Shown here: piece by piece, positions 1-7,017 of the stretch
Layout: every line of letters starts with the position of its first letter
How positions within the stretch are numbered: the first letter of the stretch is position 1
Source of the DNA: an uncultured Selenomonadales bacterium
GTDB lineage: Bacteria > Bacillota_C > Negativicutes > Selenomonadales > Selenomonadaceae
DNA: 12,119 bases
Direction of reading: 5' to 3'
Assembly: GCA_947302675.1 (NCBI GenBank)
Contig: CAMYWI010000010.1
Coordinates: forward strand, 1 to 12,119
Position numbers and translations under genes: made by a program
Notes under the pieces: model-generated
Seen by the model: the letters and a program-made list of their open reading frames with translations, nothing else
Told to the model about the DNA's origin: nothing
Databases searched by the model: none

Positions 1-26
1 GCAATTATTTTCTTTGCAACGTCCAA
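1..26 (-). CDS. Possible 5' end of a gene downstream of bioY (partial, speculative)
   Basis: On the minus strand, a GGAGAGG Shine-Dalgarno-like stretch lies inside the end of bioY. Eight bases later comes a TTG codon (24-26) followed by an open frame reading (M)DVAKKIIA to the window edge. The start of this frame would overlap nothing and sit 2 bases past the bioY stop, which is typical operon spacing. bioY is often followed by biotin genes, and some BioB proteins begin with a similar short helix, but nine residues cannot identify a family. It may simply be non-coding. Confidence 0.25.
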
Positions 27-28
27 AG

Positions 29-562
29 TTATCGCCTCTCCAAAATTTTTTGCAACTTCACGCCGACGAACGCTGCCACCGTCGCCTTTAAAACGTCGCC
101 GGGTATGAACGGCAAGACTGCCATCGTCAACGCCTGCGCCAAATCTATCTTCAAAACCAAAATCATCGAGATTAAGCCGCCCGCGTAGGTTATCGGCACC
201 GCGATTAAAATATTTGCCAGCGCGTACCGCTTGAAGTTTGGAGACGCGCCCTTTGCAAAACTCAACAGCGGATATGCCGCGAGCCACGCGAAATAAAAGC
301 CGCCGACCGGTCCGAGCAGTCGGCTTAAGCCCTCGCCGGTTGCGAAAACCGGCAAGCCCACCGCGCCCATTAAAATATAAACCGCAATTACCGTGAACGT
401 TTGGCGCGGCGTCAGCAGGTACGCCGTCAAGCTCATTGCGAAGGTCAACAGCGTCACGTAGCCTGGCGTCAGCGGCAATGGGAACGCGATATACGACGTC
501 ACGCAACACAGCGCGACGCACATCGCCATTTTTGTTAGGTCTCTTACTTTGTCGCTTTGCAT
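29..562 (-). CDS. bioY: BioY-family biotin transporter (ECF substrate-binding component)
   Basis: This 177-residue membrane protein is the substrate-capturing S component of a biotin importer of the energy-coupling-factor type. It would sit in the cytoplasmic membrane and bind biotin, working alone or with a shared EcfAAT module encoded elsewhere. The sequence is almost wholly hydrophobic, with about six membrane segments (roughly residues 10-28, 33-50, 54-72, 84-102, 113-138 and 145-168). BioY hallmarks are visible: GLPVFATGEG at 69-78, LLGPVGGFY at 82-90 and PFIPGDVLKA at 151-160. Length is normal for the family (about 180-200). The ATG is preceded by a strong GAGGAGG site (571-577), so the start is secure. 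A promoter and a possible BirA operator lie directly upstream, suggesting biotin-responsive control. No ATPase or other transporter subunit is in the window. Confidence 0.95.
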   Translation of the reverse strand: MQSDKVRDLTKMAMCVALCCVTSYIAFPLPLTPGYVTLLTFAMSLTAYLLTPRQTFTVIAVYILMGAVGLPVFATGEGLSRLLGPVGGFYFAWLAAYPLLSFAKGASPNFKRYALANILIAVPITYAGGLISMILVLKIDLAQALTMAVLPFIPGDVLKATVAAFVGVKLQKILERR

Positions 563-577
563 AAAAATTTCCTCCTC

Positions 578-608
578 ACGTCAACCCGCTGATTATACAA
601 GTCAACAA
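578..608 (-). promoter_or_regulatory. Candidate BirA (biotin repressor) operator
   Basis: Minus strand: TTGTTGACT (600-608), 13 bases, GGTTGACGT (578-586). The half-sites resemble TTGTTAACC and GGTTAACAA of Bacillus-type biotin operators (7/9 and 6/9 by eye against the form I recall). The spacer contains the -10 box, as expected for repression by occlusion. The two halves are poorly symmetric with each other (4/9), so this is a suggestion from position and partial match only. Confidence 0.3.
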
Positions 609-620
609 TGTCAACGTCAA
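592..620 (-). promoter_or_regulatory. Sigma-A-type promoter for bioY
   Basis: On the minus strand TTGACG (615-620) is followed after exactly 17 bases by a perfect TATAAT (592-597). This near-consensus promoter would start transcription around position 585, just before the bioY ribosome-binding site, giving a short leader of about 20 bases. Confidence 0.75.
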
Positions 621-637
621 ATTTTTGTGGTGTTTAC

Positions 638-666
638 TGGAAAAATTTTTGGTTGTCTGATAAAAT
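638..666 (+). promoter_or_regulatory. Weak candidate promoter for ispG
   Basis: TGGAAA (638-643, 4/6 match to TTGACA), 17 bases, then TAAAAT (661-666), preceded by an extended -10 TGA. The predicted start point would fall close to the ispG ribosome-binding site, leaving a very short leader, so the assignment is uncertain. An A5T5 tract lies within the spacer. Confidence 0.35.
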
Positions 667-683
667 TTTCGTGGGTGATGAAA

Positions 684-1745
684 ATGTTTGAGAGAAAATT
701 GACGCGACAAATCTCCGTCGGCAAGGTCAAAGTCGGCGGCGACGCTCCGATTAGCATTCAGTCAATGACGAACACTAAGACGCACGACGCGGCGGCGACG
801 ATTGAACAACTTCAAAAACTCGCGGCGGAAGGTTGCGACATTGGGCGCGTGGCAGTGCCCGATATTGCGGCGGCGAAGACGCTCGGCAAAATCTGCGCGG
901 CGGTCAACTTGCCGATTGTCGCCGACATCCACTTTGATTATAAACTCGCGCTTGAATCGATTGCGCAAGGCGTCGCGGCGTTGAGATTAAATCCTGGAAA
1001 TATCGGCGGGGCGGCTCACGTTCGCGAAGTCGTCAAAGCTGCGCGGGCGGCGAAAATTCCAATCCGTATCGGCGTCAACGCTGGCTCGCTCAGCAGAAAG
1101 ATTCTTCAGAAATACGGCGGCGCAACTCCCGAAGCTCTAGTCGAGTCCGCGCTTGAACACGTGGAAATTTTGGAGGCGGAAGAGTTTTTCGACATAAAAA
1201 TTTCGCTCAAGGCTCACGACGTGCCGTTGACGCTCGCGGCCTACAGGTTGATGAGCGCGAAAAAAAATTACCCGCTCCACTTGGGCATAACGGAGGCGGG
1301 CACGGTCAACAGCGGCGTCATAAAGTCGGCGGTCGGTATCGGCGCGTTGTTGGCGGAAGGTATCGGCGATACAATTCGCGTCTCGTTGACGGGAGATCCT
1401 GTCGTCGAAGTCAAAGTCGCCAAAGAAATTTTGAAGTCGCTTGGTCTTCGCGACGGCGGCATAACTTTTATATCCTGTCCGACTTGCGGGCGCACGAAAA
1501 TTAATCTGCCCGCGATTGCCGCGCAGGTCGAGGAAAAACTTTCTGCCGTGCAAAAAAATTTAACGGTCGCAGTTATGGGTTGCGTTGTCAACGGTCCCGG
1601 TGAGGCGCGGACTGCCGACGTTGGCATTGCTGGAGCCGACGGCGAGGGAATTATTTTCCGCAAAGGTGTCATCGTCCGCAAAGTGCCCGAATCCGAACTT
1701 GTCACCGAACTTTTCAAAGAGATTGAAAGCCTAACAGCTTTGTAA
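684..1745 (+). CDS. ispG: 4-hydroxy-3-methylbut-2-en-1-yl diphosphate synthase (IspG/GcpE)
   Basis: IspG is a cytoplasmic 4Fe-4S enzyme of the MEP isoprenoid pathway. It reductively converts methylerythritol cyclodiphosphate to HMBPP. The N-terminal part has the TIM-barrel signature region with QSMTNTKTHD near residues 22-31. The C-terminal Fe-S domain carries CPTCGRT (Cys265 and Cys268) and GCVVNGPGEA (Cys300, Glu307), the three cluster cysteines and conserved glutamate of the family. The open frame extends upstream to 549, but that part overlaps the bioY promoter and matches nothing. ATG at 684 gives a family-like start (MFERKLTRQ) with a modest GGGTG site six bases upstream; ATG at 678 is an equally possible alternative. 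The resulting 353 residues are normal length. It stands alone, divergent from bioY and followed by a terminator. Confidence 0.97.
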   Translation: MFERKLTRQISVGKVKVGGDAPISIQSMTNTKTHDAAATIEQLQKLAAEGCDIGRVAVPDIAAAKTLGKICAAVNLPIVADIHFDYKLALESIAQGVAALRLNPGNIGGAAHVREVVKAARAAKIPIRIGVNAGSLSRKILQKYGGATPEALVESALEHVEILEAEEFFDIKISLKAHDVPLTLAAYRLMSAKKNYPLHLGITEAGTVNSGVIKSAVGIGALLAEGIGDTIRVSLTGDPVVEVKVAKEILKSLGLRDGGITFISCPTCGRTKINLPAIAAQVEEKLSAVQKNLTVAVMGCVVNGPGEARTADVGIAGADGEGIIFRKGVIVRKVPESELVTELFKEIESLTAL

Positions 1746-1753
1746 AAAAATTT

Positions 1754-1786
1754 GCTCGCCAATTTCTCGGCGAGCTTTTTATTTTT
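1754..1786. terminator. Bidirectional intrinsic terminator between ispG and the Xre gene
   Basis: A perfect 7-bp stem GCTCGCC (1754-1760) / GGCGAGC (1769-1775) encloses an 8-base loop. It is followed by TTTTTATTTTT on the plus strand, and an A-run precedes it (T-run on the minus strand). It lies between the convergent ends of ispG and the minus-strand regulator and can serve both. Confidence 0.9.
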
Positions 1787-2166
1787 CACGATTCAACAGT
1801 TGTCTTGTCCATTTCCGCCATTATCGCATCCAAATCTTTGTTGAGCTGTTTCATTTCCTCGAACATGATTTTTATTTCGTCGAATTGCTGACGAATTTTA
1901 TCTCGCGAGCTGTTGAAGTCGTCGAGGTCGACGAGCACCGACAGCGGAATATCCAATGCCTTTGAAATTTCTATCAATAGCAGCAACGACACCGCCTTAT
2001 TCGACGAGCCGCTTTCTATGTGCGACAAATAATTTTTGCTGATATGAACTTTATCGGCGAGTTGCGCCTGCGTCATGTTCTGCATTTTCCTAAAATACGA
2101 TATGCGCAGTCCAATGTATTGCAATTCGTCGCGGCAAGTCTCTTTCCTAAAATTTTCCTGCGACAT
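1786..2166 (-). CDS. Xre-family HTH transcriptional regulator with C-terminal helical tail
   Basis: This 126-residue cytoplasmic DNA-binding protein has a Cro/C1-type helix-turn-helix at about residues 18-80. It shows the usual pattern: [20 protein letters not shown], then the recognition helix [12 protein letters not shown] at 42-53, then a leucine-rich packing helix. Residues about 88-120 form a charged, heptad-like helix ([19 protein letters not shown]), probably a dimerisation coiled coil; no metabolite-binding domain is present. The start is well supported by GGAGG seven bases upstream of ATG. It is transcribed away from ilvD, and the shared upstream region contains a TTACCGA direct repeat that could be its operator. 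Its targets are unknown; itself and the ilvD operon are the obvious candidates by position. Confidence 0.9.
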   Translation of the reverse strand: MSQENFRKETCRDELQYIGLRISYFRKMQNMTQAQLADKVHISKNYLSHIESGSSNKAVSLLLLIEISKALDIPLSVLVDLDDFNSSRDKIRQQFDEIKIMFEEMKQLNKDLDAIMAEMDKTTVES

Positions 2167-2213
2167 CTCATCACCTCCGCAAATATTTTAGCACGAAATT
2201 TTTTGCGCGTGGT

Positions 2214-2241
2214 TTACCGATTAGGATTATTTTCTTACCGA
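2214..2241. repeat. TTACCGA direct repeat, 21-bp period (possible operator)
   Basis: TTACCGAT (2214-2221) and TTACCGAA (2235-2242) are direct repeats exactly 21 bases apart, about two helical turns, in the divergent region between the Xre regulator and ilvD. They lie upstream of both genes' probable promoters, a position suited to a regulator binding one face of DNA. No function is proven. Confidence 0.45.
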
Positions 2242-2263
2242 ATAGCGCAACGTCAAAAATTTA

Positions 2264-2292
2264 TTGCAAGGCGGCGGCAAATGATATAAAAT
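2264..2292 (+). promoter_or_regulatory. Probable promoter of the ilvD-murB-trp operon
   Basis: TTGCAA (2264-2269) is followed after 17 bases by TAAAAT (2287-2292). An overlapping TATAAA (2285-2290) with extended TGA is an alternative -10. The predicted start lies near 2299, followed by an A5T5 tract and a strong GGGAGG ribosome-binding site (2310-2315). No other clear promoter or terminator is seen before the window end, so this may drive the whole gene train. No T-box or trp leader is recognisable in the short leader. Confidence 0.5.
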
Positions 2293-2324
2293 CCTTTGGA
2301 AAAATTTTTGGGAGGAAAGTTTTA

Positions 2325-3980
2325 ATGAGAAGTGACATAGTTAAGAAGGGCGCGACTCGTTGTGCACACAGAAGTTTATTCCACGCGAACGGCTTTGGCG
2401 TCGAGGAGCTGAGCCGTCCGCTGATTGGCGTTTGCAATTCTTTCAATGAAATTATTCCTGGTCACATGCATTTGAAATCGATAACAGAGGCGGCGAAGTT
2501 AGGCGTTGCGGCGGCGGGCGGCACCCCGATTGAATTTCCCGCAATCGGCGTCTGCGACGGCATTGCAATGGGTCACACGGGCATGAAATATTCTCTGGCG
2601 AGCCGCGAGCTTATCGCCGACTCAATCGAGGCGGTCGCAATGGCGAGCGGTTTCGACGCGCTGATTCTTATCCCGAACTGCGATAAAGTTGTTCCTGGAA
2701 TGATCATGGCGGCGGCGCGTCTCAATATCCCGTCGGTAATCGTGAGCGGCGGTCCGATGTTGGCGGGTCGTCTTCACGGAAGAGATATAAGCGTCAGTCA
2801 AGCGTTCGAGGCGGCAGGAAAATTCGCGGCGGGCAAAATGACTCAAGAGGAAATGACTGACCTTGAGGCGCACGCCTGTCCGAGTTGCGGCTCCTGCGCG
2901 GGCTTGTTCACAGCAAATACAATGAACTGCTTAAGCGAGGCGTTGGGTATGGCTCTGCCTGGCAACGGCACAATCCCCGCCGCGTACACTGGCGACAGAT
3001 TTATCCTTGCCAAACGCGCCGGCGCAGTCGTCATGGAACTTTTGAAGAAAAATATTTGCCCGCGCGACATTTTGACGATGAAGGCTTTCGAGAACGCCAT
3101 AACCGTTGACATGGGCATTGGCGGTTCGTCGAATACTGTTTTGCACTTGACGGCTATCGCCAACGAGTGCGGCATTAACATTCCCGCGACGCTCTTCGAC
3201 GAAATTTCTGCGCGGACGCCTTATATAACGAAGCTCAGTCCCGCAGGAACTCATCACATGCAAGATTTGAACGAGGCGGGCGGCATTAACGCCGTCATGC
3301 ACGAGCTTTCAAAGAAAAATCTGCTCAATCTCGACGTGCTGACCGTCACGGGAACTTTGGGCGACAGAATCAAAGACGCTGAAATTCAACGCCCTGACGT
3401 AATTAACACGGTCGACAATCCCTATCGGGCGACGGGCGGCATTGCGATTTTGAAGGGCAACCTCTGCCCCGATTACGCGGTTGTCAAAGCGTCGGCGGTC
3501 AGCGAGGACATGCTCATTTACAAGGGCGCGGCGAAATGTTTCGACAGCGAGGAGACGGCGATTAATGCGATTATGGCGGGCGAGATTCATGACGGCGATG
3601 TTGTCGTTATCCGCTACGAAGGTCCGAAGGGCGGTCCCGGTATGCAGGAAATGTTGAACCCGACGGCGGCGATAACGGGCGCGGGCTTGAAAGTCGGCTT
3701 GATAACGGACGGTCGTTTCAGCGGCGCGAGTCAAGGCGCGTGCATTGGTCACATTTCGCCCGAAGCAATGGAGGGCGGTCCGATTGCTTTAATCAAGGAC
3801 GGAGACCAGATTTTTATCGACATTCCCAACCGCAAGCTTGAACTCGAAGTTAGCGACAAGGAGCTTGCCGAGCGTCGCGCCGCCTGGACTAAGCCCGAAC
3901 CCAAAATCAAAACCGGCTACCTTGCCCGCTACGCCAAACTCACGACTTCCGCCTCAACGGGCGCGGTTTTAAGGAGCTGA
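2325..3980 (+). CDS. ilvD: Dihydroxy-acid dehydratase (IlvD)
   Basis: IlvD dehydrates 2,3-dihydroxy-isovalerate and 2,3-dihydroxy-3-methylvalerate to the keto acids that precede valine, leucine and isoleucine. It is a cytoplasmic iron-sulfur enzyme. At 551 residues it has the normal length. The three cysteine regions of the IlvD/Edd family are present: VCNSFNE (Cys37), [10 protein letters not shown] (Cys119) and [18 protein letters not shown] (185-202, Cys191 being the likely cluster ligand). GRFSGAS from residue 463, with the conserved serine near the active site, is also present. ATG at 2325 follows GGGAGG at a good distance. It is the first gene of the long gene train; murB starts 4 bases after its stop, and the murB ribosome-binding site lies inside its last codons. 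Other ilv/leu genes are not in the window. Confidence 0.98.
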   Translation: MRSDIVKKGATRCAHRSLFHANGFGVEELSRPLIGVCNSFNEIIPGHMHLKSITEAAKLGVAAAGGTPIEFPAIGVCDGIAMGHTGMKYSLASRELIADSIEAVAMASGFDALILIPNCDKVVPGMIMAAARLNIPSVIVSGGPMLAGRLHGRDISVSQAFEAAGKFAAGKMTQEEMTDLEAHACPSCGSCAGLFTANTMNCLSEALGMALPGNGTIPAAYTGDRFILAKRAGAVVMELLKKNICPRDILTMKAFENAITVDMGIGGSSNTVLHLTAIANECGINIPATLFDEISARTPYITKLSPAGTHHMQDLNEAGGINAVMHELSKKNLLNLDVLTVTGTLGDRIKDAEIQRPDVINTVDNPYRATGGIAILKGNLCPDYAVVKASAVSEDMLIYKGAAKCFDSEETAINAIMAGEIHDGDVVVIRYEGPKGGPGMQEMLNPTAAITGAGLKVGLITDGRFSGASQGACIGHISPEAMEGGPIALIKDGDQIFIDIPNRKLELEVSDKELAERRAAWTKPEPKIKTGYLARYAKLTTSASTGAVLRS

Positions 3981-3984
3981 TTCA

Positions 3985-4905
3985 ATGTTTTGGCAAGAAT
4001 CATTCAGTATGCAACTGGAAAAATTTTTGCGCAAGGAGCAATTCATCTTCAGCGCACCGATGAGCGAGCACACGACCTTTAAAATCGGCGGACCGGCTGA
4101 TTTGTTAATCTTCCCGTCGAGCGCGGAGGAAGTCTCAAGGATTTTCAAGCTGATAGATTTGTTCAGCCTGCCGTGCACGATAATGGGCAACGGCTCAAAT
4201 GTTTTGGTTCGCGACAAGGGGATTCGCGGCGCGGTTGTGAAGTTCACGGAAAAATTTTTCGGCGACATGCGTTGCGAGGGAGAAAAGATTATCGCCTGCG
4301 CGGGAGCCGAGTTGAAATCTGTTGCGGAGTTTGCGGCGGAGAATTCATTGAGCGGCTTGGAATTTTCTTGCGGAATTCCTGGCAGTCTTGGCGGCGCGAT
4401 TTTCATGAACGCGGGCGCGTACGACGGCGAGATGAAGAACGTCATTTCAAAAGTTAAAGCTGTCACGCGCGACGGAGCTTTTGTCGAGTTCGACAGGCGC
4501 GACTTGGATTTGAGTTATCGTCACAGCATTTTTCAAGAAAACAACTGCGCGATTTGTGAAATCGAATTGAACTTGCGGCTCGGCAGTGCCGACGACATTA
4601 AAAACAAAATGAACGAGTTCACGACGCAGCGCGAGAGCAAACAGCCGCTTGAATTTCCCAGTGCGGGTTCGACGTTTAAGCGTCCCGAAGGCAACTTCGC
4701 GGGCACGCTGATTGACAAGGCGGGCTTAAAGGGCTTGAAAATCGGCGGGGCTATGGTTTCGGAGAAACACGCGGGCTTTGTCGTGAACGCGGGCAACGCG
4801 ACGGCAGACGACGTTTTGAATTTGATTGAGGAAGTCAAGCGGCGCGTCGAGGAAAATTACGGCATTGAGCTTGCGCCCGAAGTCCGCATTATCGGCGAGG
4901 AGTGA
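3985..4905 (+). CDS. murB: UDP-N-acetylenolpyruvoylglucosamine reductase (MurB)
   Basis: MurB is the cytoplasmic FAD enzyme that uses NADPH to reduce UDP-GlcNAc-enolpyruvate to UDP-MurNAc, the second committed step of peptidoglycan precursor synthesis. The FAD-binding half shows HTTFKIGGPADLL, then GNGSN at 68-72 and GIPGSLGGAIFMNAGAY from residue 130. The C-terminal half has Tyr178 in LSYRHSIF, the catalytic serine in SAGSTFKRP (Ser229) and the terminal glutamate in PEVRIIGEE (Glu299). Length is 306 residues, typical of the shorter Gram-positive-type MurB. ATG at 3985 is chosen because AAGGAG (3971-3976) is correctly placed; ATG at 4009 is an alternative without a comparable site. It is linked by 4-base gaps to ilvD before and GT1 after. 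The stop-TTCA-ATG arrangement is shared with two other junctions in the operon. Confidence 0.97.
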   Translation: MFWQESFSMQLEKFLRKEQFIFSAPMSEHTTFKIGGPADLLIFPSSAEEVSRIFKLIDLFSLPCTIMGNGSNVLVRDKGIRGAVVKFTEKFFGDMRCEGEKIIACAGAELKSVAEFAAENSLSGLEFSCGIPGSLGGAIFMNAGAYDGEMKNVISKVKAVTRDGAFVEFDRRDLDLSYRHSIFQENNCAICEIELNLRLGSADDIKNKMNEFTTQRESKQPLEFPSAGSTFKRPEGNFAGTLIDKAGLKGLKIGGAMVSEKHAGFVVNAGNATADDVLNLIEEVKRRVEENYGIELAPEVRIIGEE

Positions 4906-4909
4906 TTCA

Positions 4910-5980
4910 ATGGCGACAGAAAAAATCCCGCTCGTGAGCGTCATTATCCCAATGTACAATGCGGCGCAATTCATATCGCAGACGCTTGAGAGTTTGCTTT
5001 ATCAGACAATGCAAGACTTTGAAGTCGTTGTGATTGACGATTGCTCCACCGATAACAGCGTCGAAGTTGTCGAGAGCTTTACGGAAAAATTTGGCGGGCG
5101 TCTTCATGTTATCAAGCTCCCCGAAAACAGCGGCAGTCCCGAAGTTCCACGCAACGTCGGAATTCAATTTGCTCGCGGAAAATATATTGCCTTTCTCGAC
5201 AACGACGATCTTTTTACGAAGACCGCGCTTGAAGAATTCACGACGCTCGCCGAAGAATTTCAAGCCGACGTGATTAATACCAATGAATTTTTTGTTTTTG
5301 AAGACAGAGAAGCCACGACCGAAGAATTATTGAACACGGAAAATTATCGTGTCATAAGCTGTAGAAATGCGGGCGCACCGCCTTTGCAAAAGGCAACTGT
5401 CGTGCCGGAAAACATTGCCGAGCGCGTTCACCTTTGGCTGAATAATGATTTTCATTGGGCGACTTGGGCGTCGTTTTGCAGTAAAGATTTTTGGGTAACC
5501 AATCGAATCCGTTTCCCGAAAATGCCTGTATCGGGCGATATGATTGCGAACTTTTCTTGTCTGTGTTTGGGGAAGAAAATCTTGCACGTGCCGAATATCA
5601 CCTACATTAACAGGTTCCGTGTCGATTCGGTTTCGCATTCCGATATTGATTTGGAAAAATATTTTCATAAGTGGTTAGAAAATTTAAATCTCGGTTTTAA
5701 CGAGTTTGATAAAGTCATGAATCGTTTTCCGTTTTTCGAGGAGCACGCTGATTATCGCTACGCCGTGCTGGATTGGTTTTTTGATAGAACTTTTCTGGAC
5801 GCAAGACAATTTCAAGCGGCTTATGCGCAAATTCATCCTGCCGCACTCAATCAGCTTGTTAAAAAGGAATTTCACAGCGACGACGCGGTGTTTGCCTCGT
5901 ATTTGTTTGACAGAGTTAATATTTATCGGCTCCAAATCATGCAGTTGCAAGCGGAGCTGAGAAAGTTTCAACAGCAGTAA
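4910..5980 (+). CDS. Family 2 (GT-A) glycosyltransferase, copy 1
   Basis: This 356-residue protein has a GT-A nucleotide-sugar-binding domain at its N-terminus. [13 protein letters not shown] begins at residue 7, [14 protein letters not shown] holds the nucleotide-binding aspartates (43-44), and DNDD at 97-100 is the metal-binding DXD-type motif. It would transfer a sugar from a nucleotide donor to a glycan or lipid; donor and acceptor cannot be told. No signal peptide or membrane segment is seen, so it is probably cytoplasmic or membrane-peripheral. The last ~20 residues ([19 protein letters not shown]) look like a short coiled coil. The frame is open back to 4826 inside murB, but ATG 4910 has GAGGAG upstream and starts like the paralogue. 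Residues 7-110 are about 82% identical to copy 2 at 7018, while the middle diverges. It contains six tryptophans and its distal half is visibly AT-richer than its neighbours. It lies between murB and trpD. Confidence 0.9.
   Translation: MATEKIPLVSVIIPMYNAAQFISQTLESLLYQTMQDFEVVVIDDCSTDNSVEVVESFTEKFGGRLHVIKLPENSGSPEVPRNVGIQFARGKYIAFLDNDDLFTKTALEEFTTLAEEFQADVINTNEFFVFEDREATTEELLNTENYRVISCRNAGAPPLQKATVVPENIAERVHLWLNNDFHWATWASFCSKDFWVTNRIRFPKMPVSGDMIANFSCLCLGKKILHVPNITYINRFRVDSVSHSDIDLEKYFHKWLENLNLGFNEFDKVMNRFPFFEEHADYRYAVLDWFFDRTFLDARQFQAAYAQIHPAALNQLVKKEFHSDDAVFASYLFDRVNIYRLQIMQLQAELRKFQQQ
4928..5239 (+). repeat. Duplicated GT-A coding segment, copy 1
   Basis: This 312-base segment encodes residues 7-110 of the first glycosyltransferase. 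It aligns without gaps to 7033-7344 (85 of 104 residues identical by hand count), with shared DNA runs of over 20 bases. The homology drops sharply after this segment, so it marks a duplicated or gene-converted module, not two uniformly diverged paralogues. Confidence 0.85.
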
Positions 5981-5993
5981 AGGGGTTTTTGTA

Positions 5994-7013
5994 GTGATTA
6001 AAGAAGCTATCGTTAAAATCGTGAACAAGGGGGACTTGAGCTACGACGAGGCGTTTGCCGTCATGAACGAAATTATGAGCGGCACGACGACTCCTACGCA
6101 AAACGCGGCGTTCCTGTCCGCGCTGTCGACGAAAAACGCTCGCGCTGAGACGACTGACGAGATTGCGGGTTGCGCGGCGGCAATGCGTTCACATGCGACG
6201 GCGGTCGAAACGGGCATGGAGCTTTTTGAGATTGTCGGGACGGGTGGAGATAATTCGCACAGCTTTAACATTTCGACGACTTCGGCGATAATCGCGGCGG
6301 CGGGCGGTATGAAGGTTGCTAAGCACGGCAACCGCGCCGCCTCTTCCAAGTGCGGAGCCGCCGATTGTCTGGAGGCTCTCGGCGTCAACATTAATCAATC
6401 GCCGGAAAAGTGCGTTGAGCTTTTGAACGAGGTCGGAATTTGTTTTTTCTTCGCGCAGAAGTATCACAGCTCAATGAAATACGTCGGCGCAATTCGCAAG
6501 GAGTTGGGATTTAGGACGGTGTTTAACATTCTTGGTCCGTTGACAAATCCTGGCAAGCCTTCCATGCAAATTCTCGGCGTCTACGATGAATATCTCGTCG
6601 CGCCGCTCGCGCAGGTTCTGATAAATCTTGGCGTCAAGCGCGGCATGGTCGTTTACGGGCGCGATAAGCTCGACGAAATTTCCTTGAGTGCGCCGACGGC
6701 CATTTGCGAGATTAACGACGGCTGGATTAAAAATTTTGTCATCACGCCGGAAGAATTCGGCTTTGCTCGTTGCAGTCGGGAAGATTTGCGCGGCGGCGAC
6801 CCTGCCGAAAATGCGGCGATAACTCTTGCGATTCTGCGCGGCGAACAAGGTCATAAAAGAAATGCTGTCCTGCTTAACGCGGGCGCGGCTCTCTACGTCG
6901 GCGGCAAGGCGGAGACTTTTAAAGCGGGCGTCTCTCTCGCGGCGGAGCTTATCGATAGCGGCAAGGCTCTCGACACTTTGAATAAATTCGTCGCCGTCAG
7001 TCAAAAGGAGTGA
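5994..7013 (+). CDS. trpD: Anthranilate phosphoribosyltransferase (TrpD)
   Basis: TrpD joins anthranilate to PRPP to give phosphoribosyl-anthranilate, the second step of tryptophan synthesis, in the cytoplasm. The 339 residues match the family length and show the signature sequences: the PRPP-binding [15 protein letters not shown] (GTGGD at 82-86), [21 protein letters not shown] starting at Lys110, and [15 protein letters not shown]. The N-terminal helical domain is present. The start is GTG at 5994, supported by AGGGG eight bases upstream; no nearby ATG fits. It lies 13 bases after GT1 and 4 bases before GT2. The anthranilate synthase genes trpE and trpG, which normally precede trpD, are not present, so anthranilate must come from genes elsewhere or from outside. 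Confidence 0.97.
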   Translation: MIKEAIVKIVNKGDLSYDEAFAVMNEIMSGTTTPTQNAAFLSALSTKNARAETTDEIAGCAAAMRSHATAVETGMELFEIVGTGGDNSHSFNISTTSAIIAAAGGMKVAKHGNRAASSKCGAADCLEALGVNINQSPEKCVELLNEVGICFFFAQKYHSSMKYVGAIRKELGFRTVFNILGPLTNPGKPSMQILGVYDEYLVAPLAQVLINLGVKRGMVVYGRDKLDEISLSAPTAICEINDGWIKNFVITPEEFGFARCSREDLRGGDPAENAAITLAILRGEQGHKRNAVLLNAGAALYVGGKAETFKAGVSLAAELIDSGKALDTLNKFVAVSQKE

Positions 7014-7017
7014 TTCA

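Noticed and set aside
549..683. N-terminal extension of ispG (45 extra residues)
   Set aside because: It overlaps the bioY start and promoter, has no family similarity, and the normal IspG start is at 684 or 678.
1268..1789. Long minus-strand open frame antisense to ispG
   Set aside because: Low-complexity, Ser/Pro-rich shadow of the ispG coding frame; no start signal, and ispG is certain.
2185..2193. Extended -10 (TGC-TAAAAT, minus strand) as promoter for the Xre gene
   Set aside because: The predicted transcript start would fall on the ribosome-binding site and no -35 match exists, so I do not call it.
2242..2324. T-box or trp/ilv attenuator before ilvD
   Set aside because: The leader is too short; no conserved T-box sequence, no leader peptide and no terminator hairpin are visible.
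4826..4909. Upstream extension of GT1 inside murB
   Set aside because: It encodes residues unlike any glycosyltransferase, and the ATG at 4910 has a ribosome-binding site and matches the paralogue's start.
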